From Pseudomonas sp. ACM7 (GTDB lineage: Bacteria > Pseudomonadota > Gammaproteobacteria > Pseudomonadales > Pseudomonadaceae), in the NCBI RefSeq assembly GCF_004136015.1, contig NZ_CP024866.1:1369495-1429432 (forward strand): a DNA stretch of 59,938 nt. The letters are read 5' to 3'. Below, in pieces: positions 25,359 through 35,218 of this stretch. A model generated the notes under the pieces. The model saw nothing but the letters and a program-made list of their open reading frames with translations, was not told the DNA's origin and did not search any database. A program made the position numbers and the translations under genes. Each line of letters starts with the position of its first letter. Position 1 is the first letter of the stretch.

Positions 25359-28300
25359 ATGGATCAGTCGACTATGGGCGTTTTATGGCAAACCGATTCG
25401 AGAAAAAATGTGGTTCCGACTGAACGTGTGGATGAAACGCCTTTACCTGAAAAACCCCCTCGCAGTCGTACGAAGCACGGGTGGGGGGCGTTCTGGTTGT
25501 TGTTGCTGATAATACTGATTGTCCTGGGGCTGGCCGCGGCCAAGGAAATGCGCACGTCGAAGTTTCAATCCCGGGAACTCAGCCAATTCGCCGCCACCCT
25601 GAGCTACGAGCTGAAACCCGGTCCCAGCGATGCCATTCACTATCCCGGCGGAGGTCCTTTCGACCTGCGTCTGGGCTACAGCTCTCTGGATGAATTCCTG
25701 CCGCGTCTGATCAAGCGTGACTACGTTGTGGCGGCACAGACCCGGTTTTCCCAAAAATTGATGGACTACACCGACAAGGGCTTTTTCGTGCCCTACGCGG
25801 AGAAAATCCAGGCTGGATTGTCGATCACCGATTGCCGTGGTGCACCGCTTTACCAGTACAAATACCCACAACAACTGTATTCAAGCTTTGCGGCGATCCC
25901 CCCTGTGGTGGTCAACAGTTTGCTGTTCATCGAAAACCGCTTTCTGCTCGATCCCCTTCAGCCACGGGCCAACCCTGCCGTGGATTGGCCTCGGTTCGGC
26001 ATGGCGGCGTGGTCCCAGGTCGCCAAGTTGTTGCACCTGCCGGGCCAGTCGGCGGGCGGCAGTACCCTGGCAACGCAACTTGAGAAGTACCGGCATTCGC
26101 CCGATGGCCTGACTGTGTCGGGTGCGGAAAAAATCCGTCAGATGATTTCTGCCAGCGTGCGCGCCTATCAGGCCGGACCGGAGACCCTCGAAGCCCGGCA
26201 GAACGTGATTCGCGATTACCTCAACAGCGTGCCCCTGTCGGCAGTACCGGGCCACGGTGAAGTGCATGGCATGGCCGAAGGTTTGCGCGTCTGGTACGGC
26301 GCCGATTTCAACCAGGCCAACGAGCGGCTGGCCAGCAAGGAGACTGATCCGAAAAGCATGTCGAAAAAAGGTCTGGCCCTGCGTGAGATGCTGTCTTTGA
26401 TGATTGCCCAGCGCCGTCCTTCCCACTACCTGACCAAGGGCCACGATGAACTTTCCGAACTCACCGACAGCCACATTCGTCTGCTGGCACTCAATAGCGT
26501 GATCGATGCGCCACTCGCGGCAGCGGCATTGGCCAGCAAAGTGACCTATCGCGACTGGCAGACACAGCCAACCATTCAGCCGATCGAAACCAACAAGGGC
26601 ATCAGCGTGGCGCGCAGTCGTCTGGGCGGGTTGCTCAACCGTCCGCTGTACGACCTCGATCGCCTTGATCTCTCCGCCACCAGCACCCTGCAAGGCGAGC
26701 TGCAAACCAAGGCCACCGAATACCTCAAACGCTTGGCCGACCCGGTTTTTGCGACGCAGATCGGTTTGATGGGCGAACGCCTGCTCACCCCCACCAGTAC
26801 CGCTCAAGTGCGCTACAGCTTCACGCTATTCGAACTGACCCCGGACGGCTCGCGGGTGCGGGTGCAGACCGACAGCACCGACCAGCCGTTCGATATCAAT
26901 GAAGGCAGCAAGCTGGAACTGGGCTCCACCGCAAAAATGCGCGTGCTCACCACTTACCTGCAAATCATCGCCGAGCTGCACGATAAGTACGCAGAGATGA
27001 CCGTCCCGGAGCTGAAGAAGGTCGACGTCCCTGACCAGGACCGCCTGAGTCGCTGGGCCGTCGATTACCTGATCCAGAACAAAGACCGCAACTTGCCAGG
27101 CATGCTCGGCGCTGCGCTGGATCGCAAATACTCGGCCAGCCCCGGCGAAGCTTTTTTCACCGGTGGCGGGCTGCACACATTCGTTAACTTTCGCAAAGAA
27201 GACAACGGCCGCCTCCCTACCCTGCGTGATGCCCTGCGTGAGTCGATCAACCTGCCGTTCATTCGGCTGATGCGTGACCTGGTGCGTTACACCACGTATT
27301 CAGGCCCCAACAGCAGCGCCGAATTGCTCAAGGACGACCGCGACCCTCGCCGCCAGGAATACCTCGCCTCGTTTGCCGACCGCGAAGGCACGTCGTTCCT
27401 GCTGAAGTTCTGGAAGAAATACAAGAACAAGGACACCCAGGCGCGGCTCGAGACCTTCCTCGACAGCATGCGCCCGACACCGATCCGCATGGCCGCGGTG
27501 CATCGTTATCTGTTGCCACAGGCCAGTCAGGAAAGCTTCAACATGTTTGTGCGCGCGCACCTCAAAGGCGCCAAGCTCACCGAAAAACTGACCGACGAAC
27601 GCCTCCAACGGCTCTACGAAAGCTACGGCCCTGGCGCCTACGACCTACCGGACCAGGGCTTCATCGCCAAGGTTCACCCGCTGGATCTTTGGTTGATGGG
27701 CTACTTGTTGAACAACCCCGACGCCAAGTTCAGCCAGATCGTCAAAGCCAGCCAGTTCGAACGCCAGGAAGTCTACAGCTGGTTATTCAAAAGCCGTCAC
27801 AAGGGCGCCCGCGACAGTCGCATCCGCACCATGCTGGAGATCGAAGCGTTCCTCGACATTCACCAGCGCTGGCAGAAAGTCGGCTATCCGTTCGATCACC
27901 TGGTGCCGTCGCTGGCCACCGCCATCGGCAGTTCCGGCGACCGTCCGGCAGCATTGGCGGAGCTGATCGGTACCATCCTCAACGACGGCGTGCGCATGCC
28001 CACACTGCGCATCGACAGCCTGCACTTCGCGGCGAATACGCCGTATGAAACCAAACTGATCAATGACCCGGATGTCGGCAAGCGAGTCATGCCCTCCGAG
28101 GTCGCCACGGCCATGCGCGAAGCCTTGTCGCAAGTGGTCGATGCCGGTACGGCCAAACGTGTTTCTGGCAGTTTCATCACGCCGGATGGCAAACCGTTGG
28201 CCATGGGCGGCAAAACCGGTACGGGCGATAACCGCATCGAAGCCTTCGGTTCGGGTGGGCGAATTCTGAGTTCGAAATCCATTAACCGCACCGCGACCTT

Positions 28301-28490
28301 CGTGTTCTACATCGGCGATCGTCACTTCGGCACGATGACTGCGTTCGTGCCCGGGCAATCGGCCGAAGCGTTCAAATTCACCTCGGCCTTGCCAGTGCAA
28401 GTGCTCAAGGGGATGGCGCCAATTCTGACGCCGTACCTGCAACCGGGTAGCAGTGTCGCGTGTCAGCCGGTTGCGACATCGCGACTGTGA
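25359..28490 (+). CDS. Atypical class A penicillin-binding-like protein (GT51 plus transpeptidase)
   Basis: Bitopic inner-membrane protein of 1043 aa (ATG 25374, residue 6, is an alternative start). One TM at about 42-62 is followed by a periplasmic GT51-like domain. It has IENRF with E192 where EDRRF is usual, and GGSTLATQLEK for GGSTITQQL; the second catalytic glutamate seems replaced in EKIRQM. The transpeptidase domain has all three motifs: S523-T-A-K, S629-I-N and K952-T-G. The gap between SxN and KTG (about 320 residues) is much larger than usual, implying an inserted helical domain of about 200 residues. Predicted role in peptidoglycan synthesis or remodelling; glycosyltransferase activity is doubtful. 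Confidence 0.85.
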   Translation: MDQSTMGVLWQTDSRKNVVPTERVDETPLPEKPPRSRTKHGWGAFWLLLLIILIVLGLAAAKEMRTSKFQSRELSQFAATLSYELKPGPSDAIHYPGGGPFDLRLGYSSLDEFLPRLIKRDYVVAAQTRFSQKLMDYTDKGFFVPYAEKIQAGLSITDCRGAPLYQYKYPQQLYSSFAAIPPVVVNSLLFIENRFLLDPLQPRANPAVDWPRFGMAAWSQVAKLLHLPGQSAGGSTLATQLEKYRHSPDGLTVSGAEKIRQMISASVRAYQAGPETLEARQNVIRDYLNSVPLSAVPGHGEVHGMAEGLRVWYGADFNQANERLASKETDPKSMSKKGLALREMLSLMIAQRRPSHYLTKGHDELSELTDSHIRLLALNSVIDAPLAAAALASKVTYRDWQTQPTIQPIETNKGISVARSRLGGLLNRPLYDLDRLDLSATSTLQGELQTKATEYLKRLADPVFATQIGLMGERLLTPTSTAQVRYSFTLFELTPDGSRVRVQTDSTDQPFDINEGSKLELGSTAKMRVLTTYLQIIAELHDKYAEMTVPELKKVDVPDQDRLSRWAVDYLIQNKDRNLPGMLGAALDRKYSASPGEAFFTGGGLHTFVNFRKEDNGRLPTLRDALRESINLPFIRLMRDLVRYTTYSGPNSSAELLKDDRDPRRQEYLASFADREGTSFLLKFWKKYKNKDTQARLETFLDSMRPTPIRMAAVHRYLLPQASQESFNMFVRAHLKGAKLTEKLTDERLQRLYESYGPGAYDLPDQGFIAKVHPLDLWLMGYLLNNPDAKFSQIVKASQFERQEVYSWLFKSRHKGARDSRIRTMLEIEAFLDIHQRWQKVGYPFDHLVPSLATAIGSSGDRPAALAELIGTILNDGVRMPTLRIDSLHFAANTPYETKLINDPDVGKRVMPSEVATAMREALSQVVDAGTAKRVSGSFITPDGKPLAMGGKTGTGDNRIEAFGSGGRILSSKSINRTATFVFYIGDRHFGTMTAFVPGQSAEAFKFTSALPVQVLKGMAPILTPYLQPGSSVACQPVATSRL

Positions 28491-28645
28491 GCTTTTGCGC
28501 AGCAGGTGGTATTTAATTATTTTTCAGATTCGAATACTTACCTGTTTACCGGCTGAAAGCGCCGGTTAAGCACAGATCTTTAGACTGTTGTTTTTAGCCC
28601 CGACAGATAGGCTGATCATTCTTAAAACGATCAAGGATGATTGCC

Positions 28646-31600
28646 ATGTCTGACGCTCCCACGCTCGGCCAAAACATCAACAAGGGCCGGCACTACGAGT
28701 TCATCAAAAACACCATCAGCGACAACTTCAAAGACGCCACTGTCGGCAGAGGCCGGGCACTGGCGGCTACTGGATTGAAGATTGAGCCGTGGTACACCAC
28801 ATCGCCCGCCACCCATCATGACAAGCTGAAAGCGGCCAACCTCAAGGCATGGCGTTCGCAGAATACGGTCGACAAACTGTTCGAAAAACTGGACCTCCAT
28901 TCGTTCGCCGCGCCCCTGCTCCAGGCAGAGCTCAAAAAGCGTTACGGAGTCGAGCATGACGTCAAGACGACCTACGTGCGCCTGTACCTTCCCAAGGATT
29001 TGCCGTGGTATGTGATGGACCTGTGGGATGGTGTCACAGCCCGAACCGTGTCCATGCTGGATGCGGCGCTGCACAACTTTGCAAAGAGTGAAAAGGTTGA
29101 TACCGGCTCGGACTTCATCACCGAACCCGACCATCGCGGGCACTTCGATGTCCTGTCGATCAAGCGGAAAATGACCATCAGCCAGTTCCAGGCGCTGTGC
29201 CGGGAACTGGACATTGGCGCCCGATATAAAGCATATCTCGAAAGCTACCTGCTCCCCGGCGACCCCGCGGCCAAAGCCTTCCTTCGACACACTGTGACTG
29301 AAAGCCAGAAAGACGCACTCGCCGTCGCCGCGCAACTGGCGCTGATGACCGAGGATATCCAATACGACGCCTACAAACTGATACTGGCGCTGGCAAAGGG
29401 CGAATCTCTACCGCTCCTCAATGGGAAACAAATGCTGTGTTGCGATTTCTCCATGATGGGGACGCGTATGACCGGCATTGTTCTTTTGCTTCCTGTCATG
29501 CAAGACAGCGGAGGTATTCGACGGCTCATTGCCTATGTTCCCCATGACCCGGATCACCCGCTCAAGGAATACGAATCAACAGATGCCTTCATGACGGAAC
29601 TGGCGCGCCAATTGCGCGAAAACAAGGTCGGCGCCTCATCCAGGCAGAGTTACCGACAATTCTTCAGCCAGTTTGTCGATCAACAGCAGCGCGGGCATTT
29701 TTTTGCCAATATGGATCGAGGCCTCACCACCATCAAATGGCATGAGAAAGGAGATCGGACGGATCCGCGTCCAGCGTGGCGCGAAGAACCTGTACCTCGC
29801 CTTCGCTTGCAGTTCCTGTCCCTGCCAGTTCCTCGGGATTACTGGACATATGCCTACCAGCAGAAACTCAACAAGGTCCTCAACGACGCGCGTGAAATCG
29901 CCGTGTCCACCGCCGACACAGATACCAAGGCGCGCTGGGCCTGGTGGGACAACTTCAAGAAAATCGTATCGGACCTTTTCAACGTCGCCCTGTTGATCGC
30001 CACGCCATTCGTGCCGGGTCTGGGCGAACTGATGATGGCCTATACCGCTTATCAACTGACGAATGACGTCATTGAAGGCATTGTCGATCTGGCCGAAGGT
30101 CTGGCAGTTGAAGCAACCGAACATGTGATCAGCGTGGTGACGGACGTCATTCAACTGGTGGCGTTTGGGGCGGGTGCAGCGATTGGCAGCACGCTTAGAT
30201 TCAAATTGTCGGCGCTGGTCGAGGGCATGAACCCGGTCACGTTGCCCAACGGCAAACAGTCGCTGTGGCATTCCGATCTCAAGCCTTATGAACAAGCCAG
30301 CTTGAACCTGCCCACTGATTCGAAACCCGACGCCCTCGGCCTGCACCGACACCTCAATCAGAACATCCTGCCACTTGAAGGCAAACTCTACGCCCTTGAA
30401 ACCACTTCGCGCGATCCGAGCGCCACACACCGCCTCAAACACCCCACCCGACCGAATGCCTACTCGCCGAAGCTCAAACACAACGGCAGCGGCGCCTGGG
30501 TGTTCGAGGGCGAAAATCCGCTCGACTGGAAAGGTGAAATCCTGATGCGCCGCCTCGGCCAAAGCGTCGAGCGCTTTACACCAGCGGAGCGCGAACGGAT
30601 CCGGATCAGCAGCGGAACCGACGAAGGGGAACTGCGGCGCATGCATGCCGAGCATGCGCCACCGCCGCCACTGCTGGTCGACGCGATCAAGCGCTTCGGC
30701 GCGTTTGACGATGTACAGACCGCCAGTGCGAACATCCGTGCCGGACGACCGCTCGACCCATCGTCCGTGTGGTTCGAACCACTGCTGACAAGGCTCCAGG
30801 GCTGGCCCGCCGAACGGGCGCTGAAGGTTTATGAACGGTCTGACTTGAGTGGTCAGTCACGCACCTACGGCAACGCCCACGCAAATGATGCCAATACCCT
30901 GAGCATCGGCCTGCCAGAACTCCTGTCCGGCCGACTGCCCGAACGGGTTTCTGTCTTTTTGAACGACACCGAAATCAACACCCTGCTGGGGCGCGACGTA
31001 CCACGCGCCGAACGCACCCAAGCCGTGCGTGACCGATTGGCGGATGCCGTCGATCAGCAACAGGGCGAAATGTCCAAACGTGTGTACCAGGCGGGTGAAC
31101 GGTCGAACAGGGCGCAAACCCGCGTGCTGAAACAGACGTTCCCGGACATGCCGCTCACGCTCACGGAAAAAGTCCTGACTGAAGCAAAGCCAGCCGAACT
31201 GCAACGAATAGCCGATGAAAGTCGCCTGCCCCTGAGGATCAAAACCCTGGCGCGCGAAGTGAATTTCGAAGCGTCCACCGCCCGCGCCTACGACGGTTTT
31301 TATCGCGACGAAATGATGGTGCCGAACACCGAAATGCTAGCGCTGAGAACCCTGACACTTCATAACGAGAGCCTGAGCGATTTGCGCATTGAGGTGCGAG
31401 ATGGCGCATTTGACGGCCCGCTACGCTGTAGTGTCGGCCCCGATGATGCCTCGACGGTACGGCTACTGATCCGCGATGGGCTGGGCCGCTACGAGGTGCT
31501 CGACGGGGACAACCGGCAGCTGCACAAAGCCGGCGACTTCTACGAAGCGATACTGAATGCCCTGCCCGACGACCAGCGCACGGCATTGGGGTACGCGCGC

Positions 31601-33766
31601 GGTCACGGTCGCCTGCTCAAACTATGGATCATGGAAACCTCCGCGCCGTCGGGCGAACGCCGAACATTGCTGGCGGAACCGCCCATTCGCGCCGTTGCCA
31701 CGACTGAAACCGTCAATCTGGTGCGTGGTCCGTTCTGGTTTTTTGGCGAAAAAACCCCGGAGCAGAGGATCAAGGAGCTGCATCCGCAATTGAGCGATCA
31801 GCAAGTCACCCGGTTTCTTGAGGCGTTGCGTGCCAAGGGCGATCCCGACCAGGCCATCGACCGCATCAGGGATGACCTCAAGCAATTGCGCAACACCTTA
31901 CAGGCGTGGCGGGAAAACCAGCCGACTCAATTCGACAGTGTCGGGGATCCCATCGCCGGGATTAACAGGGACTTCCTGCAAAACGGCGGAAGGCATATCG
32001 AGGAGCGGCTGCTTGAGTGCTTCGAACGCAAGAGCGAAACGTTCGGCGAGCGCAATATCCATCCGGACGGTGGCTATACGCTGGATCTTTCCGCCGAAAT
32101 CATGGGCCCGGATCTCGAACGCTGGTGGAAGCAAGTACGCAAGCTGGCCGACATCGGAAAGTTCCTTGACCAGATCACCGTGCTGAACCTGGACAAAGCG
32201 CGTTTTTCGGTCGACAGCAACGGTCTCTTGAACGACTTCCCGAACCTTCGTCAGCTGAGCGCCCGCAACACTGGATTGACCACGGTGCCATCCGATATCG
32301 GCAAGCTGGGTCAACTGACAACCCTGGATTTGGCTGACAACCGAATCAGTCTGAGTTCCAATTCGCTCGAGCAGTTGAGCAACCTCACCCACCTGGAAAC
32401 ACTGAGGCTGGACGGCAATCCGCTGCGCCAGCCCCCGAATGTAGGCGGCATGCGCGACTTGAAAGTGTTAGGTCTGGCGAATACCGGTATCGAAGACTGG
32501 CCGCAAGGTCTTTTCAGCGACGCGGCCGGCGAGAGAAACCGCCCGCGTGGCTTTGCTCTCGACATGCGCCAATGCGCAATCAAGACCGTACCGGAGGTCG
32601 CTCCAGGGTCGGATCAAGCGTTCATCCTGGCACGTGCGCGATTCGGCACCCTGCGACTTTCCGATGCCGACCGGATCCGTTTTGGCGACTACCGCGAATC
32701 GATGGGCTTTGCCCGTCAGCAGGTCTATTCAGGAGCTGTAGAGGATGAACTGAGCCATTGGAAGCCGTCCTCGAACGCACCATCGGTTTTCGATTTGTCC
32801 GAGGGTTACAAAGTACACAGGGAAGAGTCCTGGCACGATGTGATGGCCGAACCCGGCTCCACCGATTTTTTCAGGGTCATCAGTAAACAGAGAGAGAGCC
32901 GGGATTACCGGGACGTCGGAGCTCGCCAGCAGTTGACCAAGCGCGTCTGGCAAATGATCGATGCCATGGCGCTGGACTCCGATTTGCGCGAAGAACTGTT
33001 TAAACAGGCCAGTCAACCCGAGAGCTGCGCGGATGCCGGGTCGCAGCTGTTCAACAACATGGGGCTCAAAGTACTGGTGTCGCAAGCGTACACAGAATCG
33101 GCGTCCACCACGGTGCTCGACGACAAACTGGTCAGGCTGGCCCGTAGCGCCGCTCGCCTGGAAAAGGTCGGTGATGTCGCCAGAGCCGAAATCAGCAGCC
33201 AGCAGCAAAAGTTTCTGATCAATCCGGCAAACAACACCGCTCCGGATGATGTGGAAGTGCACCTGGCGTTTGAAACGGGACTGGCGAAACGCCTGGAGTT
33301 GCCGTGGCAGTCCGAGGGCATGCTGTTTGAACCGAGATCCGGTGTAGATCGGGCGAAAATCGACACAGCCTATGACACGATCATCGAACGGGAGAAAGGC
33401 GACGGGCTGGTCAATGGGATGGTCGATGCATTCGAGAACCCGTTCTGGGAACAACATTTGCGTAAAACCTACCCTGAACAGTTCGAGTCGAACGATCAAC
33501 TTTTCAAGGAAAAACAAGGGCAGCTCGAAGAGCTGCGCGAGGTTCAAAACCAGTGGGCAAATAATCAGGATAAGGCTCAGACAACACGGCTTCAGAAAAA
33601 ACTGGAAGCGTTAGCCCGAGTGCTGAACGTTCCAGAGAAAGACGTGTTCAGTGGTGAAGAAATGAGCACCTCGTTTTACAACAGACTGGTTCGAGACATG
33701 GGCTATGCACGGAACGAGTTGGCCAGAGACCTGACTCGGGCAGCGATGGCACGAGCCGGGCTTTGA
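28646..33766 (+). CDS. Giant LRR-NEL E3 ubiquitin ligase effector/toxin
   Basis: Protein of 1706 aa from ATG 28646, preferred over 28637 because AAGGA lies 9 bases before it and abuts the earlier ATG. The N-terminal roughly 1,100 residues resemble the dermonecrotic-toxin-like region found in large Pseudomonas NEL proteins, with hydrophobic helices near 440-520 (LFNVALLIATPFVPGLGELM). Leucine-rich repeats span about 1175-1290 (LGQLTTLDLADNRIS, LTHLETLRLDGNPLRQPP). The C-terminal NEL domain (about 1340-1600) carries a CxD motif, C1461-A-D1463, and DDVEVHLAFETGLAKRLELP as in IpaH/SspH ligases. Predicted to ubiquitinate host proteins after delivery. No signal peptide and no chaperone gene nearby; the secretion route is unknown. 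The Arg that usually follows CxD is Ala here. Confidence 0.9.
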   Translation: MSDAPTLGQNINKGRHYEFIKNTISDNFKDATVGRGRALAATGLKIEPWYTTSPATHHDKLKAANLKAWRSQNTVDKLFEKLDLHSFAAPLLQAELKKRYGVEHDVKTTYVRLYLPKDLPWYVMDLWDGVTARTVSMLDAALHNFAKSEKVDTGSDFITEPDHRGHFDVLSIKRKMTISQFQALCRELDIGARYKAYLESYLLPGDPAAKAFLRHTVTESQKDALAVAAQLALMTEDIQYDAYKLILALAKGESLPLLNGKQMLCCDFSMMGTRMTGIVLLLPVMQDSGGIRRLIAYVPHDPDHPLKEYESTDAFMTELARQLRENKVGASSRQSYRQFFSQFVDQQQRGHFFANMDRGLTTIKWHEKGDRTDPRPAWREEPVPRLRLQFLSLPVPRDYWTYAYQQKLNKVLNDAREIAVSTADTDTKARWAWWDNFKKIVSDLFNVALLIATPFVPGLGELMMAYTAYQLTNDVIEGIVDLAEGLAVEATEHVISVVTDVIQLVAFGAGAAIGSTLRFKLSALVEGMNPVTLPNGKQSLWHSDLKPYEQASLNLPTDSKPDALGLHRHLNQNILPLEGKLYALETTSRDPSATHRLKHPTRPNAYSPKLKHNGSGAWVFEGENPLDWKGEILMRRLGQSVERFTPAERERIRISSGTDEGELRRMHAEHAPPPPLLVDAIKRFGAFDDVQTASANIRAGRPLDPSSVWFEPLLTRLQGWPAERALKVYERSDLSGQSRTYGNAHANDANTLSIGLPELLSGRLPERVSVFLNDTEINTLLGRDVPRAERTQAVRDRLADAVDQQQGEMSKRVYQAGERSNRAQTRVLKQTFPDMPLTLTEKVLTEAKPAELQRIADESRLPLRIKTLAREVNFEASTARAYDGFYRDEMMVPNTEMLALRTLTLHNESLSDLRIEVRDGAFDGPLRCSVGPDDASTVRLLIRDGLGRYEVLDGDNRQLHKAGDFYEAILNALPDDQRTALGYARGHGRLLKLWIMETSAPSGERRTLLAEPPIRAVATTETVNLVRGPFWFFGEKTPEQRIKELHPQLSDQQVTRFLEALRAKGDPDQAIDRIRDDLKQLRNTLQAWRENQPTQFDSVGDPIAGINRDFLQNGGRHIEERLLECFERKSETFGERNIHPDGGYTLDLSAEIMGPDLERWWKQVRKLADIGKFLDQITVLNLDKARFSVDSNGLLNDFPNLRQLSARNTGLTTVPSDIGKLGQLTTLDLADNRISLSSNSLEQLSNLTHLETLRLDGNPLRQPPNVGGMRDLKVLGLANTGIEDWPQGLFSDAAGERNRPRGFALDMRQCAIKTVPEVAPGSDQAFILARARFGTLRLSDADRIRFGDYRESMGFARQQVYSGAVEDELSHWKPSSNAPSVFDLSEGYKVHREESWHDVMAEPGSTDFFRVISKQRESRDYRDVGARQQLTKRVWQMIDAMALDSDLREELFKQASQPESCADAGSQLFNNMGLKVLVSQAYTESASTTVLDDKLVRLARSAARLEKVGDVARAEISSQQQKFLINPANNTAPDDVEVHLAFETGLAKRLELPWQSEGMLFEPRSGVDRAKIDTAYDTIIEREKGDGLVNGMVDAFENPFWEQHLRKTYPEQFESNDQLFKEKQGQLEELREVQNQWANNQDKAQTTRLQKKLEALARVLNVPEKDVFSGEEMSTSFYNRLVRDMGYARNELARDLTRAAMARAGL

Positions 33767-33806
33767 AAATGTAACGCGCCTGGGGATCTTTTGATTGACC
33801 CTACGC

Positions 33807-33834
33807 CAGCGCCGAGTCTTATCACTCGGCGCTG
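33807..33834. terminator. Hairpin between convergent NEL and fimbrial genes
   Basis: CAGCGCCGAGT and ACTCGGCGCTG form a perfect 11-bp stem with loop CTTATC. Neither flank has a strong T tract, so it may act as a bidirectional weak terminator or mRNA end stabiliser. Confidence 0.55.
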
Positions 33835-33898
33835 CTTCTCGATCGACACACTGCTCAGCCCACTTCCGAATCCCAGATCTCGAGGCGCCTGTTTCAGC

Positions 33899-34399
33899 TC
33901 ACTCCCCCGGCGCCCTGGCGCTGAACAACAACAGTACGTTGCCGTTGTAATCCCCCGGGAGGTATCCCCCGGACGGCATCACCGGATCGATTTCCAGCAA
34001 CACCCGCTTGCCTGCCGCCGCGTCAGCCGCCGACACCACCAGCCGTGGAGAAAGGTCCGGGCTCAACTCCACCCCGTTGAAACTGACCCGTAACACAATG
34101 TTGTCAACCGGCCTGCCGTTCGACAGGTAGGGGGCGGCCTCCAGGCGCGCTTCAATGGCGCTGGTGTCATGCCGCACATCGAAGTGCTTGCGCACGCTGC
34201 TCAGGGTCGATGTCGAGGGGTTCCAGATCAACCGCTGGGGCCGGTGAATCCAGTCCGGTTCGGCCGGACTCAGGTAGAACGAGCGCGTCGGGATGCTCAA
34301 GGACACCTCGAAGGTGTGCTCTTCCCGGGCAGCCCATGTCAAAGAGCCCATCAGTGCGGTCATTGCCGTCAGCGCGACGGCGGCGCATTGCTTGATCAT
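33899..34399 (-). CDS. CS1-type fimbrial subunit (second/minor)
   Basis: Secreted 166-aa subunit of the class 5 (alternate chaperone-usher) fimbria. Signal peptide MIKQCAAVALTAMTALMGSL ends near TWA. The mature start EEHTFEVSLSIPTRSFYLSP parallels the donor-strand region of the major subunit (SINIVAHVPTNGFYVVPTDP). DYNGNVLLLFSA at the end matches DYTGVVAMTFDA. It is the last gene of the operon and is too different from the first subunit to be a recent copy, so it is likely a minor or alternative pilin. Confidence 0.85.
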   Translation of the reverse strand: MIKQCAAVALTAMTALMGSLTWAAREEHTFEVSLSIPTRSFYLSPAEPDWIHRPQRLIWNPSTSTLSSVRKHFDVRHDTSAIEARLEAAPYLSNGRPVDNIVLRVSFNGVELSPDLSPRLVVSAADAAAGKRVLLEIDPVMPSGGYLPGDYNGNVLLLFSARAPGE

Positions 34400-34432
34400 G
34401 TTCGATACCCGTTGTGTCGATGGAAAGCCGGC

Positions 34433-35191
34433 CTATCGGCTGGCAATCTTCAGGACTTTTTTACTGTCGCCTTCGATCAGGTTGAAACGGTATTCACGCC
34501 CCTTTTCCTTGTCGAAGCCAAATGCCTTGCCGGCCATTACGTGGTGTTTGGTGGTCGCGCCACAGTCACTCTCGTTACTCAATGAGCAGCTTTTGAATTC
34601 ATCGACGATCACCACGGTGTTGCCATTATTTTTCAACTCGTAGCGGCTGGCAGTGTCATTGATGGCGGTCTCGAAACGAGCATCTTTGGGGCGCACGAAA
34701 AAGACTGTGCCGAACCCGGTCATCACGTTGACCCCGGCCGACAGGTTCTTTTTGTAGTCTTCGCGCTCTTCGCTTGAGACGGCGAATTCATCTTCCTTCT
34801 CCGGTACCACTGGCAAGAAACGCACACGGAAGTAGCGCTCGCGGTCTCGCTCGCCCATGTACAACAGACGCGTGCCCTGCATGCCCTGGGCCGGCACGAT
34901 CAGCCGCGCCGGGCTGGCCATCACACCGTTGCGCGAGGCACCGTCCACGGCAGCCTCGACCGGAATTTCCTTGGGCGCGCCATCGGCGTCGTAGACGATT
35001 TCCAGCACGTTGACCTTGACGAAAGCGGTGGCATCGCCGCTGTTGAATACCCGTTTGAGGTAGGTACTTTTATCCGCATCCAGATAGTCATACACGGTGC
35101 CGACATTGATCTGCGGACCGGCGTTGGCCGTCCCGCAAAACACACTGAGCACCCACAGCAAAAACACACGGTTCATCGTCTTTAATCCCAT
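34433..35191 (-). CDS. CS1-type fimbrial periplasmic chaperone
   Basis: Periplasmic chaperone of 252 aa; ATG 35176 (MNRVFLLWVLSVFCGTANA) could be the real start, as it gives a standard signal peptide. The mature part has the two Ig-like domains of CooB/CblB-type chaperones: NVGTVYDYLDADKSTYLKRV, SPARLIVPAQGMQGTRLLYM and RYFRVRFLPVVP. It binds folding subunits and delivers them to the usher. Fourth gene of the fimbrial operon, with 33-bp and 27-bp gaps to its neighbours. Confidence 0.88.
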   Translation of the reverse strand: MGLKTMNRVFLLWVLSVFCGTANAGPQINVGTVYDYLDADKSTYLKRVFNSGDATAFVKVNVLEIVYDADGAPKEIPVEAAVDGASRNGVMASPARLIVPAQGMQGTRLLYMGERDRERYFRVRFLPVVPEKEDEFAVSSEEREDYKKNLSAGVNVMTGFGTVFFVRPKDARFETAINDTASRYELKNNGNTVVIVDEFKSCSLSNESDCGATTKHHVMAGKAFGFDKEKGREYRFNLIEGDSKKVLKIASR

Positions 35192-35218
35192 AAGAAAAAA
35201 GTGGCCAGGCTCGGACGG

